DNA of 58,341 nt from Anaerolineae bacterium (lineage in GTDB: Bacteria; Chloroflexota; Anaerolineae; Aggregatilineales; Aggregatilineaceae): the NCBI GenBank assembly GCA_023382715.1, contig JAHDWP010000020.1:1-58341 (forward strand), in the 5' to 3' direction. Of this stretch, positions 15,118 through 27,371 are shown piece after piece. A program made the position numbers and the translations under genes. The notes under the pieces are model-generated. The model did not search any database. It was not told where the DNA came from and worked only from the letters and a program-made list of their open reading frames with translations. The first letter of the stretch is position 1. Each line of letters begins with the position of its first letter.

Positions 15118-18100
15118 ATGATCAGCAGTCTCACCCCCCAGCAGTTCGTCCAGAAATGGGAGGACTCCGCGCTCAAGGAACGCTCCAGCTACCAGGAGCA
15201 CTTCATGGACGTGTGCCACCTGGTGGGCCACCCCACCCCCGCCGCGCTCGACCCCATCGGCGAGACCTTCACCTTCGAAGCCGGCGTCAAGAAGCTCGGC
15301 GGCGAGCAGGGCTGGGCCGACGTGTGGTACAGGGGGCACTTCGCCATCGAGTACAAGGGCAAGGGCAAGTACGACACCCTTGATGCCGCCTACGACCAGC
15401 TTCTCAAGTATCGCGAGAACCTGCTCAACCCGCCGCTGCTCGTCGTCTGCGACATCACTAACTGGGAGATTCACACCAACTGGCCCAATACCTCCAAGAA
15501 GGTCTACCGCTTCAAGAACCTCGAGATCACTCGCCCGACCGTCCAGCGGATGCTCCACAACCTGTTCTACGAGCCGAACGCCCTGCACCCCGACCGCACC
15601 ACCGAGCAGGTCACCGCCGACGCCGCTAATGTCTTCAGGCAGATCGCCGAAAACATGCGTGACTGGCAGGCCGCGCCGGAGCGCATCGCCCGCTTCCTGA
15701 CCAAGCTGGTCTTCTGTCTCTTCGCCGAAGACGTAGGCCTGCTGCCCATCGTGGACACGGGCAAGGGCATCTTCACCGAGATCATCGCCAAGAGCCGCCA
15801 GCGCCCCAGCTTCCTCACCCGCTACCTGCGCGAGCTGTTCGAGACTATGCGCGACGGCGGCGAGATGCTCTTCCGCGACATCCCCTACTTCAACGGCGGC
15901 CTGTTTGAGAACGTGAGCGTGGAAGAGCTGAGCCTGGAAGCGCTCACCGCCCTGGAACGCGCCTGCAACCTGGACTGGTCGGCTGTGCAGCCCGGCATCT
16001 TCGGCACGCTCTTCGAGCGCAGCCTCGACCCGGCCAAGCGCGCCCAGCTTGGCGCGCACTACACCAGCGAAGACGACATCCGCCTGATCGTCGAGCCGGT
16101 GCTGATGGGGCCGCTGCGCCGCGAGTGGGAGACACTGAAAGCCGAGGCCGCGCCCATCCGCGCCGCCTATGAGGAGGCCCTGGCCGAGCGCAACGTACGC
16201 AGGCAGGTCAACCGGCTGCGCGAGCTTGAGACCCTGCGCGACCAGATGCTGGAGCGGCTGCGCAGCGTGACCGTGCTCGACCCGGCCTGCGGCAGCGGTA
16301 ACTTCCTCTATGTGGCCCTGCAAGCGCTGCTCGACCTGGAGAAGGAAGTCCGCCTGCACCCGCTCTTCGCCGACCTGCCGCTGGCCTTCCCCGGCGTGCA
16401 CCCACGCCAGCTTTACGGCATCGAGAAGGACGCCATCGCCCACGACCTGGCCTCGATTGTGGTCTGGATCGGCTACATCCAGTGGTGGCGCAGCAACGGT
16501 GAGCGCTACCACAGCAAGCCGATCCTGGAGCCGCTGGACAACATCCGGCTGATGGACGCCATCCTGACTTTTGACGAGGCGGGCAACCCGGTCGAGCCGG
16601 AGTGGCCGAGCGTAGATGTGATCGTGAGCAATCCGCCGTTTTTAGGTGGGAAGAAACTGCGCGGGGAACTGGGCGACGGATATATTGACCAGTTGTACAG
16701 GCTGTGGCCGCAAATGCATGGAGAGGCCGACCTGGTCACGTATTGGTTCGAAAAAGCACGACAGCAGCTGGAATCCGACCAGGTCGAACGCGTGGGGCTG
16801 CTGGCAACGAACTCAATTCGCGGCGGAGCTAACCGCGAAGTCCTGCAGCGGATCAAGAAAGTTGGGGATATTTTCATGGCGTGGTCGGACCGCGAATGGA
16901 TTCTGGAAGGCGCCGCAGTCCGGGTATCCATGATAGGCTTTGATGACGGCAATGAGCGCATCAAGACATTGAACGGTGAGAGGGTAGACAGCATAAACCC
17001 GGACTTGACGGCGTCTGTCAACATCACAATTGCAGAGAGGCTGCTGGAGAATCGCAACGTCGGCTTCATGGGAATAACACCAACAGGTCGTTTTCAACTG
17101 GAAGACAACAAGGCTCGAAGCATGTTGCACGTGCGGAATGCTGATGGGAACGCGAACAATAGAGATGTGCTCCGGCCTTATATGAACGGTATGGACGTAA
17201 CTCGGCGCGCGAGTGATACATGGATCGTTGACTTCACAAACACCGCCTCACTTCTGGAGGCGTCGAGATACGAACTTCCGATGAGGCACGTTGTAAAAAA
17301 TGTCAAGCCGTTCAGAGATGCGCATAAGACCGACAAGTTACGCAGGAACTGGTGGCTCTTTGAAGCTCCGCGCCCCGAAATGAGAGAGGCGCTGAAGTCT
17401 CTTGATCGCTATATTGCGACGCCTACCGTGGCAAAGCATCGGCTATTTGTGTGGTTGAGCAGGGAAATCCTGCCCGACCACCAACTGATTGTTATCGCCC
17501 GCTCGGACGACTACTTCTTCGGCGTGCTGCACTCGCGCTTCCACGAGGTCTGGGCGCTGCGCATGGGGACGCGGCTCGGCAAGGGGAACGATCCGCGCTA
17601 CACGCCGACCACCACCTTCGAGACCTTCCCCTTCCCCTGGCCGCCGGGCCACGAGCCGGTGAGGCCCCCCCACCCCACACCCCTCCCCCACGAGGAGGGA
17701 GGGGCTTCAGACGCCGCTTTTCTCCCTTCCCCCCTTGCGGGGGAAGGGCCGGGGATGGGGGGGCGGTCGCCAGAGATGGGGGGCCGCATGCCAGAAAAGA
17801 ACGATGACGTGCCCTGGACGCTCTCGCCAGAACAAGAGCAGGCCATGACCCAGGTCGCTCGCCTGCTGCGCAAGACCCCGACGCCAAGCGAAGGCTGGCT
17901 GTGGCAGGCGATCCGAAAAGAGCAGTTGGACGGTCGCAAGTTCCGCCGCCAGATGCCGATCGGTCCGTTCGTGGTGGATTTCTACTGCTCGTCAGAACGG
18001 TTGGCCGTGGAAGTGGACGGGCCGATTCACGAATCCCAGCGCGAGGCGGATCGCCAGCGCCAGATCATGCTGGAGTCGCTTGGGCTGCGTTTCGTGCGAG

Positions 18101-18621
18101 TCACCGCCGCGCAAGTGGGGCATGACTTGCCCAGTGTTCTGGAGAAGATACGCGCTGCCTTTCTTTTCGCCCCCCTCCCCCACGAGGAGGGAGGGGCTTC
18201 AGACGCCGCTCTTCTCCCTTCCCCCCTTGCGGGGGAAGGGCCGGGGATGGGGGGTCAGTCGCCGGAAATGAGAGCCTATTCCGCCTACCACGCCATCAGC
18301 GCCGCCGCCGCCCGTCTCCACGCCGAGCGCGACGCCTGGCTCAACCCGCCCGGCGTGCCGGAGAGCCAGCTCAAGGATCGCACGCTGACCAACCTCTACA
18401 ACGCGCTGTCCGTCTTTCGCGGCGATCCGCCCGCCCAGGGCAAGCGTCACCCGCCGGTCAAGCGCGCCGCCGGCGACTTCGCCCCACGCTTGGCCGCGCT
18501 TCACCGCGCGCTCGACGAGGCGGTGTGCGACGCCTACGGCTGGGCGCACGACGTGCTGGCCGACGAGGAAGAGATTCTGCGCCGGCTGCTGGCGCTCAAT
18601 CTGGCGCGGGTGGGGGACTAG
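15118..18621 (+). CDS. MmeI-like single-chain restriction-modification enzyme with DUF559 insert
   Basis: A 1167-residue protein. The N-terminal nuclease has Asp68-x9-Glu78-x-Lys80 (ADVWYRGHFAIEYKGKG), the spacing found in the Type IIL enzyme MmeI. Methyltransferase motif I DPACGSGNF starts at residue 388 and motif IV NPPF at 505. Residues about 510-800 form the target-recognition region, which is AT-richer than the rest (about 16640-17510), suggesting exchange. Around residues 855-1051 an extra block is inserted in frame: a repeat, a DUF559 (Vsr-like) nuclease (FVVDFYCSSERLAVEVDG then PIHE), and the repeat again. After it the normal C-terminus resumes (WLNPPG, LKDRTLTNLYNALS). The ATG follows AGGAGGT. 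Its TAG stop overlaps a palindrome. Whether the chimera is active cannot be seen. Confidence 0.88.
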   Translation: MISSLTPQQFVQKWEDSALKERSSYQEHFMDVCHLVGHPTPAALDPIGETFTFEAGVKKLGGEQGWADVWYRGHFAIEYKGKGKYDTLDAAYDQLLKYRENLLNPPLLVVCDITNWEIHTNWPNTSKKVYRFKNLEITRPTVQRMLHNLFYEPNALHPDRTTEQVTADAANVFRQIAENMRDWQAAPERIARFLTKLVFCLFAEDVGLLPIVDTGKGIFTEIIAKSRQRPSFLTRYLRELFETMRDGGEMLFRDIPYFNGGLFENVSVEELSLEALTALERACNLDWSAVQPGIFGTLFERSLDPAKRAQLGAHYTSEDDIRLIVEPVLMGPLRREWETLKAEAAPIRAAYEEALAERNVRRQVNRLRELETLRDQMLERLRSVTVLDPACGSGNFLYVALQALLDLEKEVRLHPLFADLPLAFPGVHPRQLYGIEKDAIAHDLASIVVWIGYIQWWRSNGERYHSKPILEPLDNIRLMDAILTFDEAGNPVEPEWPSVDVIVSNPPFLGGKKLRGELGDGYIDQLYRLWPQMHGEADLVTYWFEKARQQLESDQVERVGLLATNSIRGGANREVLQRIKKVGDIFMAWSDREWILEGAAVRVSMIGFDDGNERIKTLNGERVDSINPDLTASVNITIAERLLENRNVGFMGITPTGRFQLEDNKARSMLHVRNADGNANNRDVLRPYMNGMDVTRRASDTWIVDFTNTASLLEASRYELPMRHVVKNVKPFRDAHKTDKLRRNWWLFEAPRPEMREALKSLDRYIATPTVAKHRLFVWLSREILPDHQLIVIARSDDYFFGVLHSRFHEVWALRMGTRLGKGNDPRYTPTTTFETFPFPWPPGHEPVRPPHPTPLPHEEGGASDAAFLPSPLAGEGPGMGGRSPEMGGRMPEKNDDVPWTLSPEQEQAMTQVARLLRKTPTPSEGWLWQAIRKEQLDGRKFRRQMPIGPFVVDFYCSSERLAVEVDGPIHESQREADRQRQIMLESLGLRFVRVTAAQVGHDLPSVLEKIRAAFLFAPLPHEEGGASDAALLPSPLAGEGPGMGGQSPEMRAYSAYHAISAAAARLHAERDAWLNPPGVPESQLKDRTLTNLYNALSVFRGDPPAQGKRHPPVKRAAGDFAPRLAALHRALDEAVCDAYGWAHDVLADEEEILRRLLALNLARVGD
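17680..17778. repeat. 99-bp in-frame direct repeat, left copy
   Basis: Copy of the dispersed bipartite hairpin repeat inside the MmeI-like gene. It translates as PLPHEEGGASDAAFLPSPLA then GEGPGMGG. It matches 18172-18270 in 94 of 99 positions by eye, in the same orientation and reading frame. Confidence 0.88.
17788..18171 (+). mobile_element. DUF559 endonuclease-like module inserted in frame
   Basis: About 128 codons between the two direct repeats. From the ATG at 17788 the module reads MPEKNDDVPWTLSPEQEQ, then a helical part (TPSEGWLWQAIRKEQLDG), then RRQMPIGPFVVDFYCSSERL and AVEVDG, and PIHESQ with the Asp, Glu-x-Asp and His typical of DUF559/Vsr-like nucleases. In many bacteria DUF559 proteins are free-standing small proteins of this size; an internal start here could also make it separately. 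It fits a mobile unit carried by the flanking repeats, but no transposition function is visible. Confidence 0.7.
18172..18270. repeat. 99-bp in-frame direct repeat, right copy
   Basis: Second copy, starting exactly 492 bases (164 codons) after the first. Five differences are seen, four of them in the last 16 positions. Recombination between the copies would remove 164 codons without shifting the frame. Confidence 0.88.
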
Positions 18622-18653
18622 ACTTCCGAAGTTTGCGCAAACTTCGGAAGTCT
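18620..18653. repeat. GACTTCCGAAG palindrome at the end of the MmeI-like gene
   Basis: AGACTTCCGAAGTTTGC and GCAAACTTCGGAAGTCT form a perfect 34-bp palindrome whose first two bases belong to the stop codon TAG. Other copies: 5410-5442, 7289-7321, 29506-29539, 37077-37109, 55520-55553; half copy 15045-15059. Confidence 0.85.
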
Positions 18654-18755
18654 GAATCTCCGCGCCCATCTCCCGCCATCTGCTACTTGCTTATTGCCGC
18701 GATTCTTTGTACCTTCATGGATGCATCCACTTTCTGATCCAGCGAGCGTGATATC

Positions 18756-22265
<3,510 letters not shown>

Positions 22266-22328
22266 TCGGCGGCGCAAACGCAGGCCGGCGAAGCGACGCG
22301 CGCCCGGCCAACTTCGCGCTGAACGCCA

Positions 22329-22360
22329 GGGCTGGCAGATTTTTCCGCCAGCCCTTGTTT
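22329..22360 (+). terminator. Rho-independent terminator of the kinase gene
   Basis: GGGCTGGC (22329-22336) and GCCAGCCC (22347-22354) form an 8-bp stem with a 10-base loop containing TTTTT, followed by TTGTTT, about 65 bases after the kinase stop. Confidence 0.75.
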
Positions 22361-22394
22361 CTGGCACGGCTGCCCTACGCTGGCCCTACCCTCG

Positions 22395-22422
22395 TTGACG
22401 CTCCCCTGGGCAGCGGTATAAT
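22395..22422 (+). promoter_or_regulatory. Promoter of the secreted protein gene
   Basis: TTGACG (22395-22400), a 16-base spacer and TATAAT (22417-22422) lie 50 bases before the start codon of the next gene. Confidence 0.7.
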
Positions 22423-22471
22423 TCAGCATACTCAGCATCCGGTTTTGGGGAAAAGTGGAGGAGCAAAAGGG

Positions 22472-23290
22472 ATGTCTCGCAAGTTATCTGCCGTACTGAT
22501 CATGGTCATTCTGGCGACAATGCTGATCCCGCAGGGGATTTCGGGCGCGCAGAGCGCCCCGTTGAAAGTGCTCACCTGGCGCGGAATCGAGACCTCAGCC
22601 GGGCGTTACACCATCGCCCCAGGCACGCCGGTCACCCTGATCTATAGCTGGGTTGCCCGAACCACGCAGCAAGTCGAGGAGTTCACAGCTCACGCGGATA
22701 TCACCGTGCTGCTGAATGGCGAGACCGTCTTCAGCCCGCGCGCCGGTGTGGATGCCGGCTGGCAGGCCGTCGAAGTCCTCGCTGGCGGGACCATCGCGCG
22801 CGCCTACTGGAGCTTCCCACTCGCGGCGCTGCCCGCAGGGACGCACACGATTCAGACAGTCATCACGCTGGACGCGCCGGTATCGGATGGCATCGCCGCC
22901 ACGCCGTTCCCGGTGGGCGCGGTCAACGACACCACGAACATCATCGTCGTGACGGGTGACCCCGCCGCTGTGACAGGGGCCGCGCCGGTCGTCGCGGCGC
23001 CGCCGGCCGCACCCGCCGTGCCAGCGGGCAAGCTGATCTGCGACCGGGCGGTTGGCACGTTTGTCAAGGACGCGGTCGGCTACTGGGGGCCGGACCTGTC
23101 CAAGCCGATTCAGCCGGACTTCGTGATGCCGGCGGGCAAGACGCTGTGGGTCTTTGGCATGGATGAGACACAGCGCTTCTATCAGGTGCTGCTGGACGCC
23201 CAGTTGTTCTGGGTTCGGGCCGACACGATGGCCCCGACCGCCGATGCGGTCTGGCACAGCACCCCGCTGCCCAACTGCCCTGTTCACTAA
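22472..23290 (+). CDS. Secreted protein, function unknown
   Basis: A 272-residue protein with a clear signal peptide (SRKLSAVLIMVILATMLIP, cleavage likely near GAQSA). The mature part begins with a beta-rich domain of about 140 residues, followed by an Ala/Pro/Val linker (AAPVVAAPPAAPAVPA) and a C-terminal domain with two Cys (LICDRAVG and LPNCPVH) that may form a disulfide. The ending VWVRAD-type pattern (LFWVRADTMAPTADAVWHST) hints at an SH3-like fold, but this is weak. It has its own promoter and terminator. AAAAGGG precedes the ATG. Confidence 0.7.
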   Translation: MSRKLSAVLIMVILATMLIPQGISGAQSAPLKVLTWRGIETSAGRYTIAPGTPVTLIYSWVARTTQQVEEFTAHADITVLLNGETVFSPRAGVDAGWQAVEVLAGGTIARAYWSFPLAALPAGTHTIQTVITLDAPVSDGIAATPFPVGAVNDTTNIIVVTGDPAAVTGAAPVVAAPPAAPAVPAGKLICDRAVGTFVKDAVGYWGPDLSKPIQPDFVMPAGKTLWVFGMDETQRFYQVLLDAQLFWVRADTMAPTADAVWHSTPLPNCPVH

Positions 23291-23306
23291 CGATCGGTGC
23301 AGGCCG

Positions 23307-23336
23307 GGGGGCGCAGGCGATCATGCGCCCCCTTTT
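23307..23336 (+). terminator. Rho-independent terminator
   Basis: GGGGGCGCA / TGCGCCCCC (23307-23315 and 23324-23332) with an 8-base loop, followed by TTTTGATT, about 15 bases after the secreted protein gene. Confidence 0.85.
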
Positions 23337-23454
23337 GATTCCGCTTCGCGCGCGGCGCAGCGTGGCCCATCGCGCCCGCACTTCATTCCCCAAGCGCTTC
23401 CCAGTCCAGTATAATGGGAAGACAGGCACAGCATACCCATAAGGACGGCTTGCG

Positions 23455-24765
23455 ATGATCCCGGAAGAACCCAGGACGCCCTACGAAGACGAAGAATCCC
23501 CGCTCGACATCGCCGCGAGCGGTACCGATACGCCCGCTTCGCCCAGCGACACGGTGATCCTGCCGCCGCGCGTCGTCGCCGAGACGCCGGTCGGCGGCCT
23601 GCGCCCCGCCTATCACGCCCCCGGCAGCGCCGAAGAGACACCGTCAGCCGAAGCGGAGCCAGCCGACGAGGGTGCGCCAGCGCTCGAAGTGGCGGACGAG
23701 GGCGCAGTGGCCGAAGCGCTAGAGGTCGCCAGCGAGGAGACAGCGCCACCAGCAGAGCACGAGCCGGGCGAAGCTGCCCTCCCTGTGACAGCGCCAGAGC
23801 CGGAAGCTGAGCCAGCCGCCGCGCCAGAGTTGGACAGCGCTGAGACGTTCGCTGGCGCTGCTGAGACGACCGCGCCGGAGATCAGCGCCGAGATCGCCGA
23901 TGCGACTGTCGTGGAAGTGCCCGATCTGGAAGCGCCCACGTCGGTCGTGAGCGCGGCTATCGCCGCCGTCGAAGAGGCGCGCCCAGAGCCGGAGACCGCA
24001 GCCCCGACGCCGGAGGTTGCCGAGCGCCTGGACTCGGAGCAGGAATGGGACGAGGACCTCTCGCCCGCGCTGGCTGCCGTGCTGTTCGGCTCGCCGCGCA
24101 GGCCGCCCGTCGAAGCCGCGCCGGAGATCGCTCCCGCCGCCGAATCCATCCCCGTAGCCAGGCCGCGCCCCGCCGCCAGCGCCGGGCCGATCCGCCTGAA
24201 GGAGGAGGGAGAAGCGCGGACGCTGCCCCTCACTGCCGGGCAGCACGTCGCGCCCGCGCCGGACGTGACGCTGAGCGGCAAGGTGCGCTATACGCGCCTG
24301 GAGGAGCCGCTCAAGAACGACGCCGGGCAGCGCGTTGTCGAGACCTGGGACTATTTCAAGCCGGACTATCCGGGGCTGGACGGGCAGTTGGTGTGCGCCG
24401 TGCGCAGCGAGGAAGAGCGTTTCAGCGATGGGTCGTGGCGCTGGCGCTACGAACGCCAGTACGCCGACCGGGGCCGCGACCGTCGCGAAGTCCGCGCCAA
24501 CGCCGACCGCACCTATTTCGAGCGGGCTGACGAGATCGCACTGCGCGATCCGGAAACGGGCAAGCGCCAGCAGATCAAGGAGGAGGCGGGCATGATCTTC
24601 GCCCCGCCACCCCGCGAGGAGAAGCGCGGCCTGCTGAGCAGCCTGCTGCGGCGCGATGATGACAAGCCGGCTGGCCCGGCAGCCTGGCGCGAAGCGACGC
24701 CGGGCGAGATGCGCCAGGCGGGCAAAGATGGCGGGCAGGCGTTCAAGCGCGGCCTGTTCGGCTGA
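23455..24765 (+). CDS. Acidic low-complexity protein with conserved C-terminal region, unknown
   Basis: A 436-residue protein. The first 280 residues are rich in Glu, Ala and Pro with many short EVA/EEP/PAPE runs and no apparent fold. The last 150 look folded and are richer in aromatic and charged residues (YTRLEEPLKNDAGQRVVETW, FSDGSWRWRYERQYADRGRD), ending with PPREEKRGLLSSLLRRDDDK and a GGQAFKRGLFG tail. There is no signal peptide or membrane helix. A TATAAT lies at 23410-23415. The function is unknown; a disordered scaffold or adaptor, perhaps for the kinase upstream, is only a guess. Confidence 0.65.
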   Translation: MIPEEPRTPYEDEESPLDIAASGTDTPASPSDTVILPPRVVAETPVGGLRPAYHAPGSAEETPSAEAEPADEGAPALEVADEGAVAEALEVASEETAPPAEHEPGEAALPVTAPEPEAEPAAAPELDSAETFAGAAETTAPEISAEIADATVVEVPDLEAPTSVVSAAIAAVEEARPEPETAAPTPEVAERLDSEQEWDEDLSPALAAVLFGSPRRPPVEAAPEIAPAAESIPVARPRPAASAGPIRLKEEGEARTLPLTAGQHVAPAPDVTLSGKVRYTRLEEPLKNDAGQRVVETWDYFKPDYPGLDGQLVCAVRSEEERFSDGSWRWRYERQYADRGRDRREVRANADRTYFERADEIALRDPETGKRQQIKEEAGMIFAPPPREEKRGLLSSLLRRDDDKPAGPAAWREATPGEMRQAGKDGGQAFKRGLFG

Positions 24766-24931
24766 CGGCGCGCGCCATCCTGCGCGCCTGGCCGTTCCCC
24801 GGCGGAGCCAGAGAGGGAAAACATCCCAACCGGCGGTCAAAGCCCCCGTCTCTGGTGCACCAGGGCAGACATGAGCATACAGTCTGACCTGGTCCAGGCG
24901 CGCGACCTTTCAAACGGCCCTCTCCGCCATC

Positions 24932-26128
24932 TCAGTTGGCCGCGTCGTCGGGCACCGGCGAGTCCTTGACCGTGCTGATCGGCGGCTCCGGCTGCGGCGC
25001 CGGGAGCACAGCAGCCAGGGCCGCAGCATCGGGCACGCTGGCCGGCTGCACGAGCACCGTGCGCGACGGGAAAGCGACCGCTACGCCGCGCTCGGCCAGC
25101 AGGCCCATGATTTTCAGGTTAATGTCCTGCCTGGCCGCCTGGAAGTCTGCCCAGGCAGGCGTGTTGATGAAGCAGATGATCATGATGTCCAGCGAGCTAT
25201 CACTGAAGGCCACGAACTGCACCACCACCGAGTCCCGCTCGATCAGCTCGTGCGCGCGCAGCATCTCGCGGATGGCCTGCACCACCGAGAGCACCTGCTG
25301 CGGTGAGCTGTCGTAGGTGATGCCCAGCGTCATATCCAGGCGACGCTTGCTCAGGCGCGACCAGTTGGTGATGCTGGCTTTCATCACCGTGCTGTTGGGC
25401 ACCGTGATCAGCGACTGGTCGGGCGCGCGGATGCGCGTGCTGCGAAAGCCGAGCGCCTCGACTGAGCCTTTGACCCCCTCGAAGATGACATAGTCGCCGA
25501 TCTGGAACGGCTCGTCGGCCAGGACGACGAAATAGCCGAAGAGATTGGCCAGCGTGTCCTGCGCGGCCAGGGCGACGGCCAGGCCGCCAATGCCCAGCCC
25601 GGCGACCAGCCCGGCCACGTCATAGCCCCAGGAGCCAATGACCGCCGCCGCACCCAGCACGACGATCAGCGCCCCGCCGATCTGCTTGATGACCGGGGCC
25701 AGGCGCGCGTCGAGCAGGCTGGGCGCCACCGCAGGGCGCACCGTGCGCCGGCTGAGCATCAGAAACATATCCACCGCTGGCCCCACCAGGCGATAGATTC
25801 CCCAGAAGAGGCCGATGGCGATCAGCGAGTTGGCCACCGGACTCAGCGCGTCGCGGACGGCCCGTGGCGGCTCCAGGGCGAGCACCGCGCTCCACAGGCC
25901 GATCACGGTGACCAGGAAGCGCGCCGGCGGTTGCAGCGCCTCGATCAGCGGCTGGTCCCAGGTGATCGGTGTGCGGCGCAGCAGGCGGCGCACCACGCGC
26001 GGAATGACGGCGGTGATGATCTGGCGGAGGAGCCAGGTCAGCAGCAGAAGCGCGATCACCAGGGCCAGCCGGGTGATCAGGCTCGCCGCGTCTTCGCCCA
26101 GGTGGTCCTTGATGACATCGGCCAGCAT
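24932..26128 (-). CDS. MscS-family mechanosensitive channel
   Basis: A 398-residue membrane protein. Four hydrophobic segments lie in the first 190 residues; the pore helix and beta-domain signature is GLVAGLGIGGLAVALAAQDT then LANLFGYFVVLADEPFQIGD, followed by VEALGFRSTRIRAPDQSLIT then VPNS. A C-terminal alpha/beta part (DSVVVQFVAFSDSSLDIMII) and a short Pro-rich tail follow. It should release solutes on hypo-osmotic shock. ATG at 26128 with AAGGAG six bases upstream; the longer frame to 26254 lacks a site. Confidence 0.92.
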   Translation of the reverse strand: MLADVIKDHLGEDAASLITRLALVIALLLLTWLLRQIITAVIPRVVRRLLRRTPITWDQPLIEALQPPARFLVTVIGLWSAVLALEPPRAVRDALSPVANSLIAIGLFWGIYRLVGPAVDMFLMLSRRTVRPAVAPSLLDARLAPVIKQIGGALIVVLGAAAVIGSWGYDVAGLVAGLGIGGLAVALAAQDTLANLFGYFVVLADEPFQIGDYVIFEGVKGSVEALGFRSTRIRAPDQSLITVPNSTVMKASITNWSRLSKRRLDMTLGITYDSSPQQVLSVVQAIREMLRAHELIERDSVVVQFVAFSDSSLDIMIICFINTPAWADFQAARQDINLKIMGLLAERGVAVAFPSRTVLVQPASVPDAAALAAVLPAPQPEPPISTVKDSPVPDDAAN

Positions 26129-26284
26129 GGCACTCTCCTTCGCACGCGCGGCAGGGCAGGCCCGCGCGTCTTGCCTGGGGCTGCCTGACCACGTCTGCGC
26201 CGCAGCGGCGAGCCTCAGCGTTTGCTCAATAACCAGGCTTCCGGAGTCCCTCAAGGCTTTGGAAGCCCCTACCCCACCCTTCCC

Positions 26285-27322
26285 TCAGCGCAAGCCTTCG
26301 ACCAGGTAGGTGAGCACCGCCTCCTCGCGCCCGCGCACCACGTGCGGGCCGGTGCGCGTGGCGATGACGTGATCGGCGACCAGGCTGTACGTCGCCGCGC
26401 TGACCGTGATCTCGCTGTGGTCGCTCAGCCGTTGCAGGCGGCTGGCCAGGTTGACCGTGTCGCCGATAGCCGTGAAGTCCATCAGCTCCGGCGTGCCGAT
26501 GATGCCCACGATGGCCAGGCCGGTGTTGATGCCCACGTTCACCGCCAGGCGAAAGTCCGGCTCCAGCGTGTCATAGAAGGGGGGCAGCGCGTCGCGGATG
26601 GCCAGGGCGGTGCGCACGGCGCGCAGGGCGTGGTCGGGCTGGGGCAGCGGCGTGTTGTAGAGGGCCATCACCCCATCGCCGAGGAACTTGTTGAGCGTGC
26701 CGCCGTGCGCCTTGATCTGGCGCACCATCAGCGCGTGATAAGCGTTGAGCACTTCGATCAGGCGCGGCGGGGCGGCGAGTTCGGCCAGGCGGGTGAAGCC
26801 TTCGAGATCGGCGAAGAGCACGGTGACGATGGCCTCGGCCCCGCCAAGCTGCACGCGCGACGGGTCTTCGAGAAGCTGCTCGACGATCTCGTGGGCGACG
26901 AAGCGCTCAAACGTCTGGCGAATCTGCTCGCGCTGCGCGCGCAGCGTGTCGGCCTCTTCTTTGGCGCGCAGCCGGGCGGCGATGCGCGCGATCAGCTCGC
27001 GCGGGTGGAACGGCTTGACCAGGTAATCGTCGGCCCCCACGCCCAGGCCGCGCACCCGCGATTCGATGTCCACCTCCGCCGTGAGCATGATCACCGGGGT
27101 AGAGGCCGTGCGCGGGTCGCCGCGCAGCGCCGCGCAGACCTCGAAACCGTCCAGCAGCGGCATGTTGATGTCGAGAATCACCAGGTCGGGCAGGTCTTGC
27201 CGGGCGCGTTCCAGGGCGGCGCGGCCATCGGCAACTGGAATGGCCTGGTGGCCCAGGGTGCGCACGATGTCGTAGACCAGCTCGCGGCTGTCGCGGTCGT
27301 CTTCGGCCACCAGGATTTTCAT
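26285..27322 (-). CDS. Response regulator with class III adenylate cyclase output
   Basis: About 345 residues. Residues 1-120 form a receiver: ILVAEDDRD, phosphoacceptor Asp in LVILDINMP, and the Lys in YLVKPFHP. A coiled-coil linker (ARLRAKEEADTLRAQREQIR) leads to a class III nucleotidyl cyclase domain. The two metal Asp are in VLFADLEGFT and KFLGDGVM, and the transition-state Asn/Arg in DTVNLASRLQ. The Lys of NKFLGD and the Thr of DFTAIGD fit the adenine-specific set, so cAMP is the likely product. A second start at 27352 would add ten residues. The lone receiver 27372-27737 lies just upstream on the same strand, so both probably form one two-component output unit. Confidence 0.9.
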   Translation of the reverse strand: MKILVAEDDRDSRELVYDIVRTLGHQAIPVADGRAALERARQDLPDLVILDINMPLLDGFEVCAALRGDPRTASTPVIMLTAEVDIESRVRGLGVGADDYLVKPFHPRELIARIAARLRAKEEADTLRAQREQIRQTFERFVAHEIVEQLLEDPSRVQLGGAEAIVTVLFADLEGFTRLAELAAPPRLIEVLNAYHALMVRQIKAHGGTLNKFLGDGVMALYNTPLPQPDHALRAVRTALAIRDALPPFYDTLEPDFRLAVNVGINTGLAIVGIIGTPELMDFTAIGDTVNLASRLQRLSDHSEITVSAATYSLVADHVIATRTGPHVVRGREEAVLTYLVEGLR

Positions 27323-27371
27323 GGCTGGCGCCACCTTCGCCTGCGCTGGCATCCCTGTCAGGGCGAGAGCG

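Noticed and set aside
24932-26254. Longer start for the MscS gene
   Set aside because: The extra 42 residues are Ala/Arg-rich with no ribosome site, whereas the ATG at 26128 has AAGGAG at good distance.
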